Of a stretch of DNA of 64,000 nt, positions 37,363 through 46,909 are shown in pieces (position 1 is the stretch's first letter; each line of letters starts with the position of its first letter). This DNA is from Dysgonomonas mossii (GTDB lineage: Bacteria; Bacteroidota; Bacteroidia; Bacteroidales; Dysgonomonadaceae), in contig NZ_SPPK01000002.1 in the NCBI RefSeq assembly GCF_004569505.1, positions 806,001 to 870,000 of the forward strand, read 5' to 3'. Below the pieces are notes generated by a model. The model did no database searches. It saw only the letters and a program-made list of their open reading frames with translations, and was not told where the DNA came from. The position numbers and the translations under genes were made by a program.

Positions 37363-38334
37363 TTATTTAAAATAAGCTCCTTCTTCTATTTTATATCCTC
37401 TCAATACTTCATCTATCTTCATCGCTTTTTTTCCTGCAAACTGGATCTCTTCCACGCTGATAAGGCCATTCCTACATGCAACATGCAGGTATGTTTTATT
37501 ATCAGTCTGAATAATTCCCGGCACTACTGTATTTGCAGAAGGCACAATCTCTGAACAATATATTTTTACCATTTGAGGTTCTTTTCCCTCACTAAGAAGT
37601 TCTGTCCATGCTGTAGGATAAGGAGACATACCTCGAATTAGATTATGTATTTCTCCTGCCGATTTATTCCAGTCGATACGGCAAGTCTCTTTAAATATTT
37701 TGGGCGCATGTTTCAAGTCTTTTTCATCAGAAAAGAACTGCTTCTGATCTACAGCATCTACACTACCCTCCAAGATCATATCAACTGTTTTTTGTACAAG
37801 CCCGGCTCCGACAACCATCAATTCATCGTGAATTTTACCTGCATTGTCATTTTCTCCTATCTTGATCTTTTCCTGTAGAATTATCTTACCTGTGTCTATC
37901 TCATGAGTAAGGAAAAAGGTGGTTACACCTGTTTCTTTATCCCCGTTTATTATAGACCAATTGATAGGCGCAGCACCGCGATATTGCGGTAGCAGCGAGC
38001 CATGAAGATTGAAAGTTCCCAATCGGGGCATATCCCATACCACCTCGGGCAACATGCGAAATGCAACTACTATCTGCAAATCCGCTTCCAACGCCTTTAG
38101 TTCACTGAGGAAATTTTCATCTTTCAGCTTTTCGGGTTGTAGTAAAGTTAGATTCTGTTCCAACGCATATTTCTTTACAGCAGAATACTGTATTTTGTAT
38201 CCTCTGCCGCTTGGTTTGTCGGGCATGGTTATTACCCCGACTATATTATATTCGTTTTCAACGAGCTTTTTCAGACTTTCTACTGCAAAATCTGGTGTCC
38301 CCATGAAAACGATACGCAAATCTTTCTTATCCAT
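37363..38334 (-). CDS. fmt: Methionyl-tRNA formyltransferase
   Basis: Fmt formylates initiator Met-tRNA using 10-formyl-THF. The 323-residue protein starts LRIVFMGTPDFAVESLKKL and has the catalytic segment FNLHGSLLPQYRGAAPINW (Asn-x-His) and the Asp of LTHEIDTGKIILQ. A C-terminal OB-like domain follows from about residue 210 (PYPTAWTELL). Complete. The small membrane-protein gene and ClC channel lie upstream on the same strand. Confidence 0.96.
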   Translation of the reverse strand: MDKKDLRIVFMGTPDFAVESLKKLVENEYNIVGVITMPDKPSGRGYKIQYSAVKKYALEQNLTLLQPEKLKDENFLSELKALEADLQIVVAFRMLPEVVWDMPRLGTFNLHGSLLPQYRGAAPINWSIINGDKETGVTTFFLTHEIDTGKIILQEKIKIGENDNAGKIHDELMVVGAGLVQKTVDMILEGSVDAVDQKQFFSDEKDLKHAPKIFKETCRIDWNKSAGEIHNLIRGMSPYPTAWTELLSEGKEPQMVKIYCSEIVPSANTVVPGIIQTDNKTYLHVACRNGLISVEEIQFAGKKAMKIDEVLRGYKIEEGAYFK

Positions 38335-38391
38335 TTATTTTTGATTGTTTAATGCAAATTTAAGGATAAAACGTTATTCTTAAAAGTGCAA

Positions 38392-38429
38392 AAGCGTAAA
38401 GATTGATAAATCAAACAATCTCTACGCTT
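38392..38429 (-). terminator. Probable terminator of the small membrane-protein gene
   Basis: AAGCGTAAAGATTG (38392-38405) and CAATCTCTACGCTT (38416-38429) pair at 13 of 14 positions. Minus-strand reading gives a T-containing tract (TTGCACTTTTA) after the stem. Lies 24 nt past the stop at 38453. Confidence 0.65.
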
Positions 38430-38452
38430 CGTTTATTTTGATATAGATATTA

Positions 38453-38683
38453 TCAGTATTGATTTTTTCTGTTATTCTTATCTATATTAAAAGGATCTTT
38501 CTTGAAAAACAATGCCTTAACAAGCCACATAACCAAAAAAGTAATACAAGCTATAGCGATTGTTGCCCCCGAACGCCATATAATGCCCCACTCGATGGGT
38601 TTAATTCCCCAAAGAGCCAAAACAGTCAAAGTAGCACCTGTAAGAATAATTACAGCCGACAGAATACCTATAAACAGTCTCAT
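38453..38683 (-). CDS. Small two-helix membrane protein
   Basis: A 76-residue protein with two hydrophobic segments (about residues 3-26 and 38-60) and a charged tail FKKDPFNIDKNNRKNQY. It resembles short uncharacterised inner-membrane proteins in Bacteroidetes. No domain recognised. It stands between fmt and the ClC gene, all on the minus strand, and has its own terminator. Confidence 0.7.
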   Translation of the reverse strand: MRLFIGILSAVIILTGATLTVLALWGIKPIEWGIIWRSGATIAIACITFLVMWLVKALFFKKDPFNIDKNNRKNQY

Positions 38684-38779
38684 AAATACCTAATTATTTA
38701 AGTTTTACTCTAAAAAGCAAAGATATAAAACTCTAGCAGACTTTATGTATTTATAAATATTATTTAGGAAAAAGCAGTG

Positions 38780-40576
38780 TCATTCTTCCACAAAGTTCTC
38801 AGCTAATACCCCTCTGTATACATCCAAAATGTTAGATTTGGAGATAAATCCCAGATATACATCATTCTGGTCTACCACAGGTAAGTTCCAAGCCTTAGTT
38901 TCGTCAAAGCTCTTCATTATAGATTCCATAGTCATACCTACAACCACAATAGCCGGAGGTGATGTCATGAAGCGTGATACCTTGAAACGGTTGTATAATT
39001 CGGGGCGAAACATAATATTTCGGATATTATCCATAAGAACAATACCCAAGAATCTCTTTTGTTCATCTAAAACAGGAAAGACATTGCGAGATGATTGAGA
39101 TATAACTCTCACCATATCGCCTAGGTACATATCAGGGCTCACTGTCTGAAAATTAGATTCTATTAGTTTCTCAATATTCATCAGTGTAAGTACGGCTTTA
39201 TCCTTATGGTGAGTTATAAGCTCCCCTTTCTTTGCCAGACGCATCGAATAGATACTATGTGGCTCAAAAAACTTGATCACCACATAAGAACAGATAGAAA
39301 CAATCATCAGAGGGAGTAGCAGTTCATATCCACCCGTCAGCTCTGCAATCAGGAATGTTCCCGTTAAAGGGGCATGCATTACACCTGCCATTACACCTGC
39401 CATTCCCATTAATGCGAAATTCTCTTCCGGCAATAACGGTGCAAAGCCTGTTAGTCGTGAGTGATTTATAGTAAAAGAAAATACAAATCCGGCAATACAA
39501 CCCAAGAATAAGGATGGAGCAAATATCCCCCCTGTTCCTCCTGCACCGTTGGTTGCACTGGTCGCAAATACTTTCATCAGCAGAACTCCCGCAAGAAATA
39601 AGACGATAGTCCAACGGGTATCTTTAAATTCAAAGAAAACACTATTGTCCAACAACCCAGTGTAGTTCTTTGTTCCACTGATCAATGCCTCTATTGTATC
39701 ATAACCTTCTCCGTAAAGAGGAGGCATCAAAAATATTAATATACTCAATATGCTTGCACCAAATGTAAACTTTTGCCAGTATGACATCTTGTGAAATATT
39801 CCTTCTGTCCACCCCATAGCACGGGTAAAATAGAGAGAAACCAATCCGCAAAAAATCCCCAGCAAAATAACATAAGGAATACGTTCGAGGGTAAAAGGCT
39901 CTGTATAGGCATAATTAAACATTGCCGAAGTCCCCATCGTCAGATATGAAATCGTAGCTGCCGTTACAGATGTTACCAACAACGGGAGTACAGTAAACGT
40001 TGTCAGGTCGAGCATCAATACTTCCACCACAAAAACCAATCCCGCAATAGGTGCTTTAAAGATACCCGCAATAGCACCCGCAGCACCACATCCGATCAGC
40101 AGCATCAGGTATTTCTGTTCTACCTTAAAGAAACGTCCCAGATTAGACCCGATAGCCGATCCCGTAAGTACAATAGGTGCTTCCGCTCCAACCGATCCCC
40201 CAAAACCAATTGTAATAGAACTGGCTACAATAGAGGTATATACATTATGGAGCTTTATAAAGCTTTTACGCTGAGATATAGCATACAATATTTTTGTAAC
40301 ACCATGGCTGATATCATCTCTCACGATGTAGCGAACAAACATTCCGGCGATTAAAATACCAACTATAGGATATATGAGGTACATATAGTTAGCGCCTTCT
40401 GTGAGGAAAGGAGAAGTAAGAAGATGTTGTATAAAGTGAATTGCACTTTTAAGGATAAAAGCTGCTAATGCTGTAAATATTCCGATCAGGAAACTTACGA
40501 ACAAGACCATCTGTTTCTCTTTTACATTTTGGGTCTTCCAGACAAGGAATCTGTTATAAAGTTTTTTGCGTGACAT
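38780..40576 (-). CDS. ClC-family chloride channel/transporter with CBS domains
   Basis: A 598-residue membrane protein. The ClC core (about residues 20-440) contains GFGGSVGAEAPIVLTGSAIGS, whose Glu is the gating residue in this family, and GGTGGIFAPSLFLGCIAG, with ten or more membrane helices. Two CBS domains follow (about 465-525 with VFPVLDEQKRFLGIV, and 530-590 with LPVVDQNDVYLGFIS), which bind nucleotides in other ClC proteins and tune activity. Whether it exchanges H+ for Cl- or conducts Cl- cannot be told. The next minus-strand gene upstream, gpmA, is unrelated. Confidence 0.92.
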   Translation of the reverse strand: MSRKKLYNRFLVWKTQNVKEKQMVLFVSFLIGIFTALAAFILKSAIHFIQHLLTSPFLTEGANYMYLIYPIVGILIAGMFVRYIVRDDISHGVTKILYAISQRKSFIKLHNVYTSIVASSITIGFGGSVGAEAPIVLTGSAIGSNLGRFFKVEQKYLMLLIGCGAAGAIAGIFKAPIAGLVFVVEVLMLDLTTFTVLPLLVTSVTAATISYLTMGTSAMFNYAYTEPFTLERIPYVILLGIFCGLVSLYFTRAMGWTEGIFHKMSYWQKFTFGASILSILIFLMPPLYGEGYDTIEALISGTKNYTGLLDNSVFFEFKDTRWTIVLFLAGVLLMKVFATSATNGAGGTGGIFAPSLFLGCIAGFVFSFTINHSRLTGFAPLLPEENFALMGMAGVMAGVMHAPLTGTFLIAELTGGYELLLPLMIVSICSYVVIKFFEPHSIYSMRLAKKGELITHHKDKAVLTLMNIEKLIESNFQTVSPDMYLGDMVRVISQSSRNVFPVLDEQKRFLGIVLMDNIRNIMFRPELYNRFKVSRFMTSPPAIVVVGMTMESIMKSFDETKAWNLPVVDQNDVYLGFISKSNILDVYRGVLAENFVEE

Positions 40577-40655
40577 TTAATTTTAGGATTGAACTCCAAA
40601 AGTATAAAAAATTGGGTACAGAAATAAATTATTTTCACTCTATAGTGTTAAAACT

Positions 40656-40691
40656 AAAGAGACCAAACCAAAGTGTTGGTTTAGTCTCTTT
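40656..40691 (-). terminator. Terminator downstream of gpmA
   Basis: AAAGAGACCAAACCAA (40656-40671) pairs with TTGGTTTAGTCTCTTT (40676-40691) with one mismatch. It lies 69 nt past the gpmA stop; T-rich sequence flanks both sides, so it may work in both directions. Confidence 0.7.
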
Positions 40692-40759
40692 TATTTTTCA
40701 GCTAGTCAGACTAGTTATTATAAAACTTCCACGCCTGTATGAAGGCTGAATTATTTATC

Positions 40760-41506
40760 TTATTTCTTTTTTCCCTGATTAGCAACAGCATCCATCAGTT
40801 TTTTGATTTCTTCAGGATCACCAAGGAAATAATCTTTCACGAGGTTCAAATCATTGTCGAATTCAAAAACGTAAGGTACAGCTGTAGGTAGGTTCAAGCT
40901 TACGATATCTTCGTCCGAAATACCTTTCAGATATTTGATGATACCACGTAAGCTGTTTCCATGTGCTGCAACGATAATTTCATCGTGACACATCAATGAT
41001 GGGTAGATAACTTCTTGCCAGTATGGAAGGATACGATCTACTGTTTCTTTCAATGCTTCTGTTTCAGGGATATATGCTTTAGGTACATCTGCGTAACGAG
41101 GATCTTGAGAAGCTGAACGAGGGTCTGTTGGCTCTAGTGCAGCAGGTGGAACATCGTAGCTACGTCTCCAAACAAGTACTTGTTCGTCACCGTATTTCTC
41201 AGCAGTCTCAGCTTTGTTCAAGCCTTGAAGCATACCGTAATGTTTTTCGTTCAAACGCCATGTTTTTTCAACAGGAATCCAATCCAAGTCCATTTGGTCA
41301 AGGATATTATTCAACGTTTTAACAGCTCTTTTCAGATAAGAAGTATAAGCTAATGTGAATTTGAAACCTTCTTCTTTCAATAGTTTTCCGGCTTTTATAG
41401 CTTCTTGTACTCCTTGCTCCGACAAGTCAACGTTTGTCCATCCTGTAAAGCGGTTCTCTTTGTTCCAAACGCTTTCTCCGTGGCGAATTAATACTACTTT
41501 TTTCAT
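40760..41506 (-). CDS. gpmA: 2,3-bisphosphoglycerate-dependent phosphoglycerate mutase
   Basis: Interconverts 3- and 2-phosphoglycerate in glycolysis. The 248-residue protein starts [22 protein letters not shown] with the phospho-acceptor His, and has [34 protein letters not shown], and [14 protein letters not shown] with the second His. Complete. It has its own promoter just upstream. Confidence 0.97.
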   Translation of the reverse strand: MKKVVLIRHGESVWNKENRFTGWTNVDLSEQGVQEAIKAGKLLKEEGFKFTLAYTSYLKRAVKTLNNILDQMDLDWIPVEKTWRLNEKHYGMLQGLNKAETAEKYGDEQVLVWRRSYDVPPAALEPTDPRSASQDPRYADVPKAYIPETEALKETVDRILPYWQEVIYPSLMCHDEIIVAAHGNSLRGIIKYLKGISDEDIVSLNLPTAVPYVFEFDNDLNLVKDYFLGDPEEIKKLMDAVANQGKKK

Positions 41507-41543
41507 CTTTATTTACTGTTTTAATTATTATTTTCCAACTACG

Positions 41544-41575
41544 CAAAGTTAGTTAAATTATAGCGGAATAGCAAG
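41544..41575 (-). promoter_or_regulatory. Promoter of gpmA
   Basis: On the minus strand the -7 box TAACTTTG (41544-41551) lies 20 nt after CTTG (41572-41575; consensus TTTG). It is 38 nt upstream of the ATG. Confidence 0.65.
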
Positions 41576-41581
41576 TCGATC

Positions 41582-42343
41582 TTATCGAATAAATACCCAT
41601 TCCTTATCATCCGAAAGCTGTGGTGCAAAAGTATATCCTTCTGTATCGAAACCCTTCAGGTGCTCTATGTCTTTCAGTTGATTTTGTATAATAAAGCGGG
41701 TCATCATACCTCGTGCTTTTTTTGCGTAAACTACTATTTGTTTATATCCTTTATCTGTTTGCTGTTTGAATATAGGGGTTATGATCTTATGTCCTTTAGG
41801 CAACAGCTTTTTATCTACAGCCTTGGCGTATTCTTTCGAAGCCAGATTGATAAGGACATTGTCGTCAGCTTTCATTTGTTTGGCTATGTACTTACTGATG
41901 GTGTCGGACCAAAATACATACAAATCTTTCCCTTTATCGTTCACTATCGGGATTTGCATTTCGAGACGATATGGTTTAATCAGATCTAGAGGACGGAGTA
42001 CGCCATACAGCCCTGAAATATGTAGTAAATGTTTTTGAGCAAAATCGATATCTTCCGCAGAAAATGATTGCGCGTCCAGTCCCTTGTATGCTATTCCATT
42101 ATAGGCAAATGCTGCCTGTTTTTGTGGCGTTTTGCTTAGAGGATATGCGTGGATGTATTGGTATACATCATGTGCCAGCTGAGGGTTAATACTCATTAAA
42201 GACGCTATTTCTCCGGGAGTAATACCTTCCATCGATTTGTACAATCCTTTAGCTTCTTTCGCGTAGAGTGGGGTGGTTGACTCTTTTATCGGAGCCGGCT
42301 TTTCAAAATCCTGCAACTTTGCAGGAGACATTATTATAATCAT
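41582..42343 (-). CDS. yaaA: Peroxide-stress protein YaaA (DUF328)
   Basis: A 253-residue protein that starts MIIIMSPAKLQDFE and contains SGLYGVLRPLDLIKPYRLEM and NLASKEYAKAVD, the hallmarks of YaaA/DUF328. In E. coli YaaA lowers free iron during peroxide stress and binds DNA. There is no stress gene beside it. It lies 75 nt before the gpmA start. Confidence 0.93.
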   Translation of the reverse strand: MIIIMSPAKLQDFEKPAPIKESTTPLYAKEAKGLYKSMEGITPGEIASLMSINPQLAHDVYQYIHAYPLSKTPQKQAAFAYNGIAYKGLDAQSFSAEDIDFAQKHLLHISGLYGVLRPLDLIKPYRLEMQIPIVNDKGKDLYVFWSDTISKYIAKQMKADDNVLINLASKEYAKAVDKKLLPKGHKIITPIFKQQTDKGYKQIVVYAKKARGMMTRFIIQNQLKDIEHLKGFDTEGYTFAPQLSDDKEWVFIR

Positions 42344-42435
42344 ATTTTTATTTCTTTATAAGTTCGTAATAATGTAAATTTATTGTAGGAACAGATATTG
42401 CATTGTTAAAACACTTATACCAAGGTTTTTGTTGC

Positions 42436-43317
42436 TTATCGAGGAAGAAGACTTCTAATCTTCTTTCTTGCATAGTATATATATGCCAGGAAAGTATCTG
42501 ACCTAGAGAAGGTAAAATCTGAATCTGGTAGAATAACTCTGAGGTCGGATGTCCTTCGAATTTTTTCTCGTCCCATGTATTTCAGAAGGCTTTTTCTATA
42601 CTTGGCAGGTTTGTTTTCCAAGCTGTACTTTTTGTAAAGGTATATTTTCTCTGATATTTTCACCTTCGTTTCTGCAAGGCATTGCTGCGTGATTTGAAAT
42701 TCACTGATTCCGATATTAACCAATATTTCCGGAGAGAATGCGAATGTATTATCTTTAGCCATAATCACCTGCATGTAGAAATCCATATCTACCAGCCATA
42801 TCAGATTCGGGTCGAAAAGATAGCCTTTGTTTCTGAAAATACATACACTTGGAGCACCCAGCCGGTTGCCGGTGTATATTATTGTAGCATCACCCTGAAG
42901 TTCTGAGATAAATTCACTGCTTGCTATATGGGGCTTCGAATTATTATGGTTGTCCAAGTCGCAACTTGCCGAAAAAGCAATGTCAGCACTTGGATTTTCA
43001 TCTAACAGTTTGACATACTTTCCTAAGCTGTCTGGAGAAGAAAACCAATCATCATGATGAAGTATCTTGATATATTCTCCTTTTGCTTTTTTTATTCCCT
43101 CGTTCCAATTCAGCGGAGAGCCTAAAGGTTTTTCGTTTTTGAAATATTTTATTCGCTCGTCCGAATATTCTTCAACCAGTTTTTGTAATGAGTCATCGGG
43201 AGAATCATCTGTGATAACGACCTCGTAATCTGTAAAACGCTGCTCTAAAATAGAGTTGAGGCAACGTCTCAGAAAATCAATATGTTTGTAAGCCGGGATA
43301 CAGATGCTGACTTTCAT
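42436..43317 (-). CDS. Family 2 glycosyltransferase
   Basis: A 293-residue GT-A fold enzyme. It begins VSICIPAYKHIDFLRRCLNSIL, then VVITDDSPDDS, NWNEGIKKAKGEYIKILHHDDW with the DxD-like site (HHDDW, about residue 95). The C-terminal part has LVDMDFYMQVIMAKD. It transfers an unknown sugar, probably to a surface glycan. It overlaps the flippase gene by 4 nt (ATGA), so the two are co-translated. Confidence 0.9.
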   Translation of the reverse strand: MKVSICIPAYKHIDFLRRCLNSILEQRFTDYEVVITDDSPDDSLQKLVEEYSDERIKYFKNEKPLGSPLNWNEGIKKAKGEYIKILHHDDWFSSPDSLGKYVKLLDENPSADIAFSASCDLDNHNNSKPHIASSEFISELQGDATIIYTGNRLGAPSVCIFRNKGYLFDPNLIWLVDMDFYMQVIMAKDNTFAFSPEILVNIGISEFQITQQCLAETKVKISEKIYLYKKYSLENKPAKYRKSLLKYMGREKIRRTSDLRVILPDSDFTFSRSDTFLAYIYYARKKIRSLLPR

Positions 43318-44765
43318 TTCTTTATCCTTTTATTGGTAACATATTCGATGGCTTCTCTTAATATTCTGGCTTTTGAAAAATATAGAGTTCCTATATACAA
43401 AGCTCCTACAAATGCTATTTGGCATATCATTAATACAACAGGTTGGGATATCGCAAACCTGAGCATATAGCCACATAGTATACAAATAAATGATATTCCA
43501 AAATAAGGCAATAAATCTTTTATTAGTTCAACCAGACTGTAATTTATCAGCTTGTTAGACATAATAGAGGATACAATGTATCTGATAATGTAGGTTGTCG
43601 AAATACCCGCAATGTAATATAGATAACTGAGCCCGAAAATAAAAGGGATGCATATAGAGCTGAAAATCAATATAGCATGCATAATTGTCAGAATAAGAAT
43701 CAATCCCGATTTGCCTTTTATCCTTAATATATCTCCATTTGTAGTTTCAAGGCCTGCAAATATACCGCCAATGCATAGCAGTTGCAGGATGGGAGCTGCT
43801 GAGAGCCATTGTTCTCCCAGTATGTACATAAATGATTGTGCTACCAATATTATGCCCATAAACATCGGGAATATGACAAATGCTTTGATCCTGATAAATT
43901 TTCTGAATATATATTTCAATCGGTGGTCATCATCGTGTATCGACGATAGGATAGGATAGGAGACACTGTATATCGATCCGTTTAAGACATCGTTAGCCGA
44001 ATTGTAATTTCTGTAAGCTAGATTGTATAATCCCCCGATACTTAATGAGTAGAATTTCCCTAGTATGTTTTGGGGAATGTTTACCATTACAGAATTTATA
44101 ATACTACCTAAAACCAATTTCGAGCTGAAAGCGAACAGGTCTTTAAATGACTCTTTACTAAACGATCCCGATGGTTTCCATCTGCTGAATATCCACAGGC
44201 AACAAACTTTAAGGAATGTCCACAGTACCACCTGGGTAGCTAATGCCCATACTCCAAAACCAAAATAGGCAAGCAATAGTGTTACAGAGTATGATGTAAA
44301 TACTGAGAATGCATTAATCTTGGTGATCAGCTTGTAATTTATTTCTTTGATGAGTTTGGCATTCTGTACTACAGCAAAAGAGTTAAAGAGGAAGGATAGG
44401 AATAAATACCTTGACAAGTCTGTCAAAATAGGTTTATCGTAATAGTTGCTGATGAGTGGAGCCAGAAAGAATAGGAGCAGATACAAGAATATACCGATAG
44501 ATATATTCAGATAGAAGACAGTGGTGTAATCTGCTTGTGTAATATTTTTCTTACGAATAATAGCGCTAGAGAAGCCGCTTTCGTGTAAGATATTTGCTAA
44601 TCCTACAAATATGGCAAGTACGCCCATTAGTCCGTAGCCTTCTTTATCTATTAGGCGCGCAAGTAATATTCCGGCAACAAATACAAACGCATTTTGGAGT
44701 AGCTTATCCAATACACTCCAACTCAGTCCGGATACGGTTTTATCTTTTAATGATTTTTCCTTCAT
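43314..44765 (-). CDS. Polysaccharide flippase (Wzx/MOP family)
   Basis: A 483-residue integral membrane protein with about 12-14 helices. The N-terminus KDKTVSGLSWSVLDKLLQNAFVFVAGILLARL and the segment GFSSAIIRKKNITQADY are typical of Wzx/RfbX oligosaccharide translocases, which move lipid-linked glycans across the inner membrane. It pairs with the overlapping glycosyltransferase. No polymerase or sugar-nucleotide genes adjoin, so this is a small, possibly incomplete glycan unit. Confidence 0.88.
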   Translation of the reverse strand: MKEKSLKDKTVSGLSWSVLDKLLQNAFVFVAGILLARLIDKEGYGLMGVLAIFVGLANILHESGFSSAIIRKKNITQADYTTVFYLNISIGIFLYLLLFFLAPLISNYYDKPILTDLSRYLFLSFLFNSFAVVQNAKLIKEINYKLITKINAFSVFTSYSVTLLLAYFGFGVWALATQVVLWTFLKVCCLWIFSRWKPSGSFSKESFKDLFAFSSKLVLGSIINSVMVNIPQNILGKFYSLSIGGLYNLAYRNYNSANDVLNGSIYSVSYPILSSIHDDDHRLKYIFRKFIRIKAFVIFPMFMGIILVAQSFMYILGEQWLSAAPILQLLCIGGIFAGLETTNGDILRIKGKSGLILILTIMHAILIFSSICIPFIFGLSYLYYIAGISTTYIIRYIVSSIMSNKLINYSLVELIKDLLPYFGISFICILCGYMLRFAISQPVVLMICQIAFVGALYIGTLYFSKARILREAIEYVTNKRIKK

Positions 44766-44856
44766 AGACTCCTGTCGAGGAACAGTTTATCTTAATACTT
44801 TATTTTGAACGCAAAGCTACTAAAAAAAGCCATATCAATTTAATATCGTATGCGTA

Positions 44857-44892
44857 TAAAAACAAAGAGAGTAGTTCTGAAAACTACTCTCT
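44857..44892 (-). terminator. Terminator after tsf
   Basis: AGAGAGTAGTT (44866-44876) pairs perfectly with AACTACTCTCT (44882-44892), loop 5 nt; the minus strand continues TTTGTTTTTA. It lies 28 nt past the tsf stop. Confidence 0.85.
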
Positions 44893-44920
44893 TCTATATA
44901 TGATTCTTTGGAAACTCCGA

Positions 44921-45745
44921 TTATTCAGCGTTCAAAGTATAACGTTGGAAACCGACAACAGTAAGTTCTTTATCGTGCGCAGCAAGATATTGAGCTATTG
45001 TTAGTTTTGGATTCTTAACGAATTCTTGTTGAAGAAGTGTAAATTCTTTGTAGAATTTATTTAATGCACCTTCTGCAATTTTTTCAATCAAGTTTTCTGG
45101 TTTGCCAGCTTCGATTGCTTTTTCTCTTGCGATGCTTAGTTCTCTTTGTTTGATTTCCTCAGATACTTCTTCAGGAACAAGAGCTACAGGGTTCATAGCT
45201 GCAATTTGCATAGCTATGTCTTTTGCTACTTGCTCGTCAACGTTTGGTTTGTTGAACCCTACGATAGAAGCTAGTTTGTTACCCGGGTGAACATAAGCAA
45301 CAACTGTAGGAGCTGTAATTTGTTTGTAAACGCTGAACTCCATTTTTTCGCCTGTAACACCCATTCTGTCTGTTACAAGGTCAGTGATAGCACGACCGCT
45401 AACTTCAACAGCTTTCAGTGTGTCGATATCAGCCGGTTTGTTTTCTAATGCAGCATCTAGGATAGATTTAGTCATTCCTACAAAATCAGCATTCATTGCA
45501 ACGAAGTCTGTTTCACAGTTTACTGCTACAATCGCAGCGAAATCGCCTTGAGTAGCAGCAAGTACACAACCTTCCGAAGCATCACGGTCTTCACGTTTTG
45601 CAGCAAAAGCTTGTCCTTTTTTGCGAATTATCTCAACAGCTTTGTCGAAATCTCCTTCAGCCTCGTTCAAAGCATTTTTACAATCCATCATACCAGCACC
45701 TGTCATTTTGCGTAGATGTTGGATATCAGCCATAGAAATTGCCAT
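44921..45745 (-). CDS. tsf: Elongation factor Ts
   Basis: EF-Ts is the nucleotide exchange factor for EF-Tu. The 274-residue protein has ISMADIQHLRKMTGAGMMDCKNAL, an N-terminal UBA-like domain, and NCETDFVAMN in the core. An AAGGAG Shine-Dalgarno-like sequence sits close to the start, unusual in this window. A strong stem-loop with a T tract separates it from rpsB upstream. Confidence 0.97.
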   Translation of the reverse strand: MAISMADIQHLRKMTGAGMMDCKNALNEAEGDFDKAVEIIRKKGQAFAAKREDRDASEGCVLAATQGDFAAIVAVNCETDFVAMNADFVGMTKSILDAALENKPADIDTLKAVEVSGRAITDLVTDRMGVTGEKMEFSVYKQITAPTVVAYVHPGNKLASIVGFNKPNVDEQVAKDIAMQIAAMNPVALVPEEVSEEIKQRELSIAREKAIEAGKPENLIEKIAEGALNKFYKEFTLLQQEFVKNPKLTIAQYLAAHDKELTVVGFQRYTLNAE

Positions 45746-45795
45746 ATTCTTTCTCCTTTTATTTTGGTTTATAATTATTCTCTATTGATTTAAAG

Positions 45796-45856
45796 AAAAA
45801 AGACCAAATAAATAATCTCTAAGAAGGCTTTCTTAGAGGCTATTTATTTAGTCTTT
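45796..45856 (-). terminator. Strong terminator-like hairpin between rpsB and tsf
   Basis: On the minus strand three blocks pair in register: AAGAC/GTCTT, AAATAAATA/TATTTATTT and CTCTAAGAA/TTCTTAGAG, 23 base pairs with small internal bulges, tetraloop AGCC, followed by TTTTTCTTT. It would terminate or attenuate rpsB transcripts before tsf. A partial terminator at the same place is known in E. coli. Confidence 0.8.
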
Positions 45857-45862
45857 ATACTA

Positions 45863-46714
45863 TTACTCTTCGTCCTCTTTAGCAAACTTGCTGGCTACAG
45901 CCGCATTGATTGCTTCTTGGTCTTCTTTAGTTACAGCTTTTTTAGCACCTGCTTTTGCTTTGCGTTCTCTTCTTGGAGCTCCTTCTTCATCTTGAGCTTC
46001 AGCAGCAGCGCTATCTGCTTTTTCGATCTTTCTTTCTTCAAGACCTTCTTTGATTCCTTCGCAAAGGCTTCCTAAGATAAGTTCGATAGATTTTGCAGCA
46101 TCGTCATTAGCAGGGATTACGAAGTCGATATCTTCAGGGCTAGAATTTGTATCTACCATAGCAAATACAGGTATACCAAGACGATTAGCTTCTCTTACAG
46201 CAATGTGTTCTTTCATTACGTCTACCACAAACAAAGCAGATGGAAGACGAGTTAAGTCTTGGATAGAACCCAATGTTTTTTCAAGTTTAGCACGTTGACG
46301 AGTTACTTGAAGTCTTTCTCTTTTTGACAAAGTATCGAAAGTACCGTCTTTGATCATCTTGTCGATAGTTGACATTTTCTTAATAGCCTTACGGATAGTA
46401 GGGAAGTTTGTCAACATACCTCCTGGCCAGCGTTCTACCACGTATGGCATATTCACTGATTGAGCCAAGTCTGTAACAACTTGTTTTGCTTGTTTTTTTG
46501 TAGCAACGAACAATATTTTTTTACCTGATTTAGCTATTTGCTTCAATGCAGCAGCAGCCTCTTCAGTCTTAGCTATTGTCTTATAAAGGTCGATAATGTG
46601 GATACCGTTGCGCTCCATAAAGATGTAAGGAGCCATAGCCGGATTCCACTTTCTCTTTAAGTGACCGAAGTGTACACCAGCTTCTAATAATTGGTCGAAT
46701 TCTAATTTTGCCAT
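45863..46714 (-). CDS. rpsB: 30S ribosomal protein S2
   Basis: A 283-residue S2. It has the N-terminal LLEAGVHFGHLKRKWNPAMAPYIF, GKKILFVATKKQAKQVV, ERWPGGMLTNFPTIRKAI and RLGIPVFAMVDTNSSPEDIDFVIPANDDAAKSI. The C-terminal 50 residues are an acidic and basic extension (ADSAAAEAQDEEGAPRRERKAKAGAKK) that is longer than in E. coli. A 195-nt structured leader separates it from rpsI. Confidence 0.97.
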   Translation of the reverse strand: MAKLEFDQLLEAGVHFGHLKRKWNPAMAPYIFMERNGIHIIDLYKTIAKTEEAAAALKQIAKSGKKILFVATKKQAKQVVTDLAQSVNMPYVVERWPGGMLTNFPTIRKAIKKMSTIDKMIKDGTFDTLSKRERLQVTRQRAKLEKTLGSIQDLTRLPSALFVVDVMKEHIAVREANRLGIPVFAMVDTNSSPEDIDFVIPANDDAAKSIELILGSLCEGIKEGLEERKIEKADSAAAEAQDEEGAPRRERKAKAGAKKAVTKEDQEAINAAVASKFAKEDEE

Positions 46715-46909
46715 TTTTAGTTTTTTTGTTTCGTTTACTTTCTTTTTCTGTTAGCGAATTGTCGGGTAGCTCATATTCAGAAGTCCCGGCAATTTAGATA
46801 CTAAACGTAATTTTAGAGATGAGGCCGACTCATCATTATATATTAACCAACTTATAACTTTTAAGCGGCATATGCCGGCAAAGTGTAATTGGGTAAGATA
46901 ATATCCAAA
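46715..46909 (-). promoter_or_regulatory. Structured leader of rpsB
   Basis: On the minus strand the spacer can form three hairpins: a CGGCATATGCCG palindrome (46866-46877), GATGAG/CTCATC (46818-46823 with 46829-46834), and AATTGCCGGG/CCCGACAATT (46757-46766 with 46785-46794, one mismatch). Ribosomal-protein mRNAs often carry such regulatory leaders. No known S2 leader was matched. Confidence 0.45.

Noticed and set aside
39324..39614. Cys-rich antisense frame within the ClC gene
   Set aside because: Produced by glycine/alanine codons of the ClC core read in reverse; no gene evidence.
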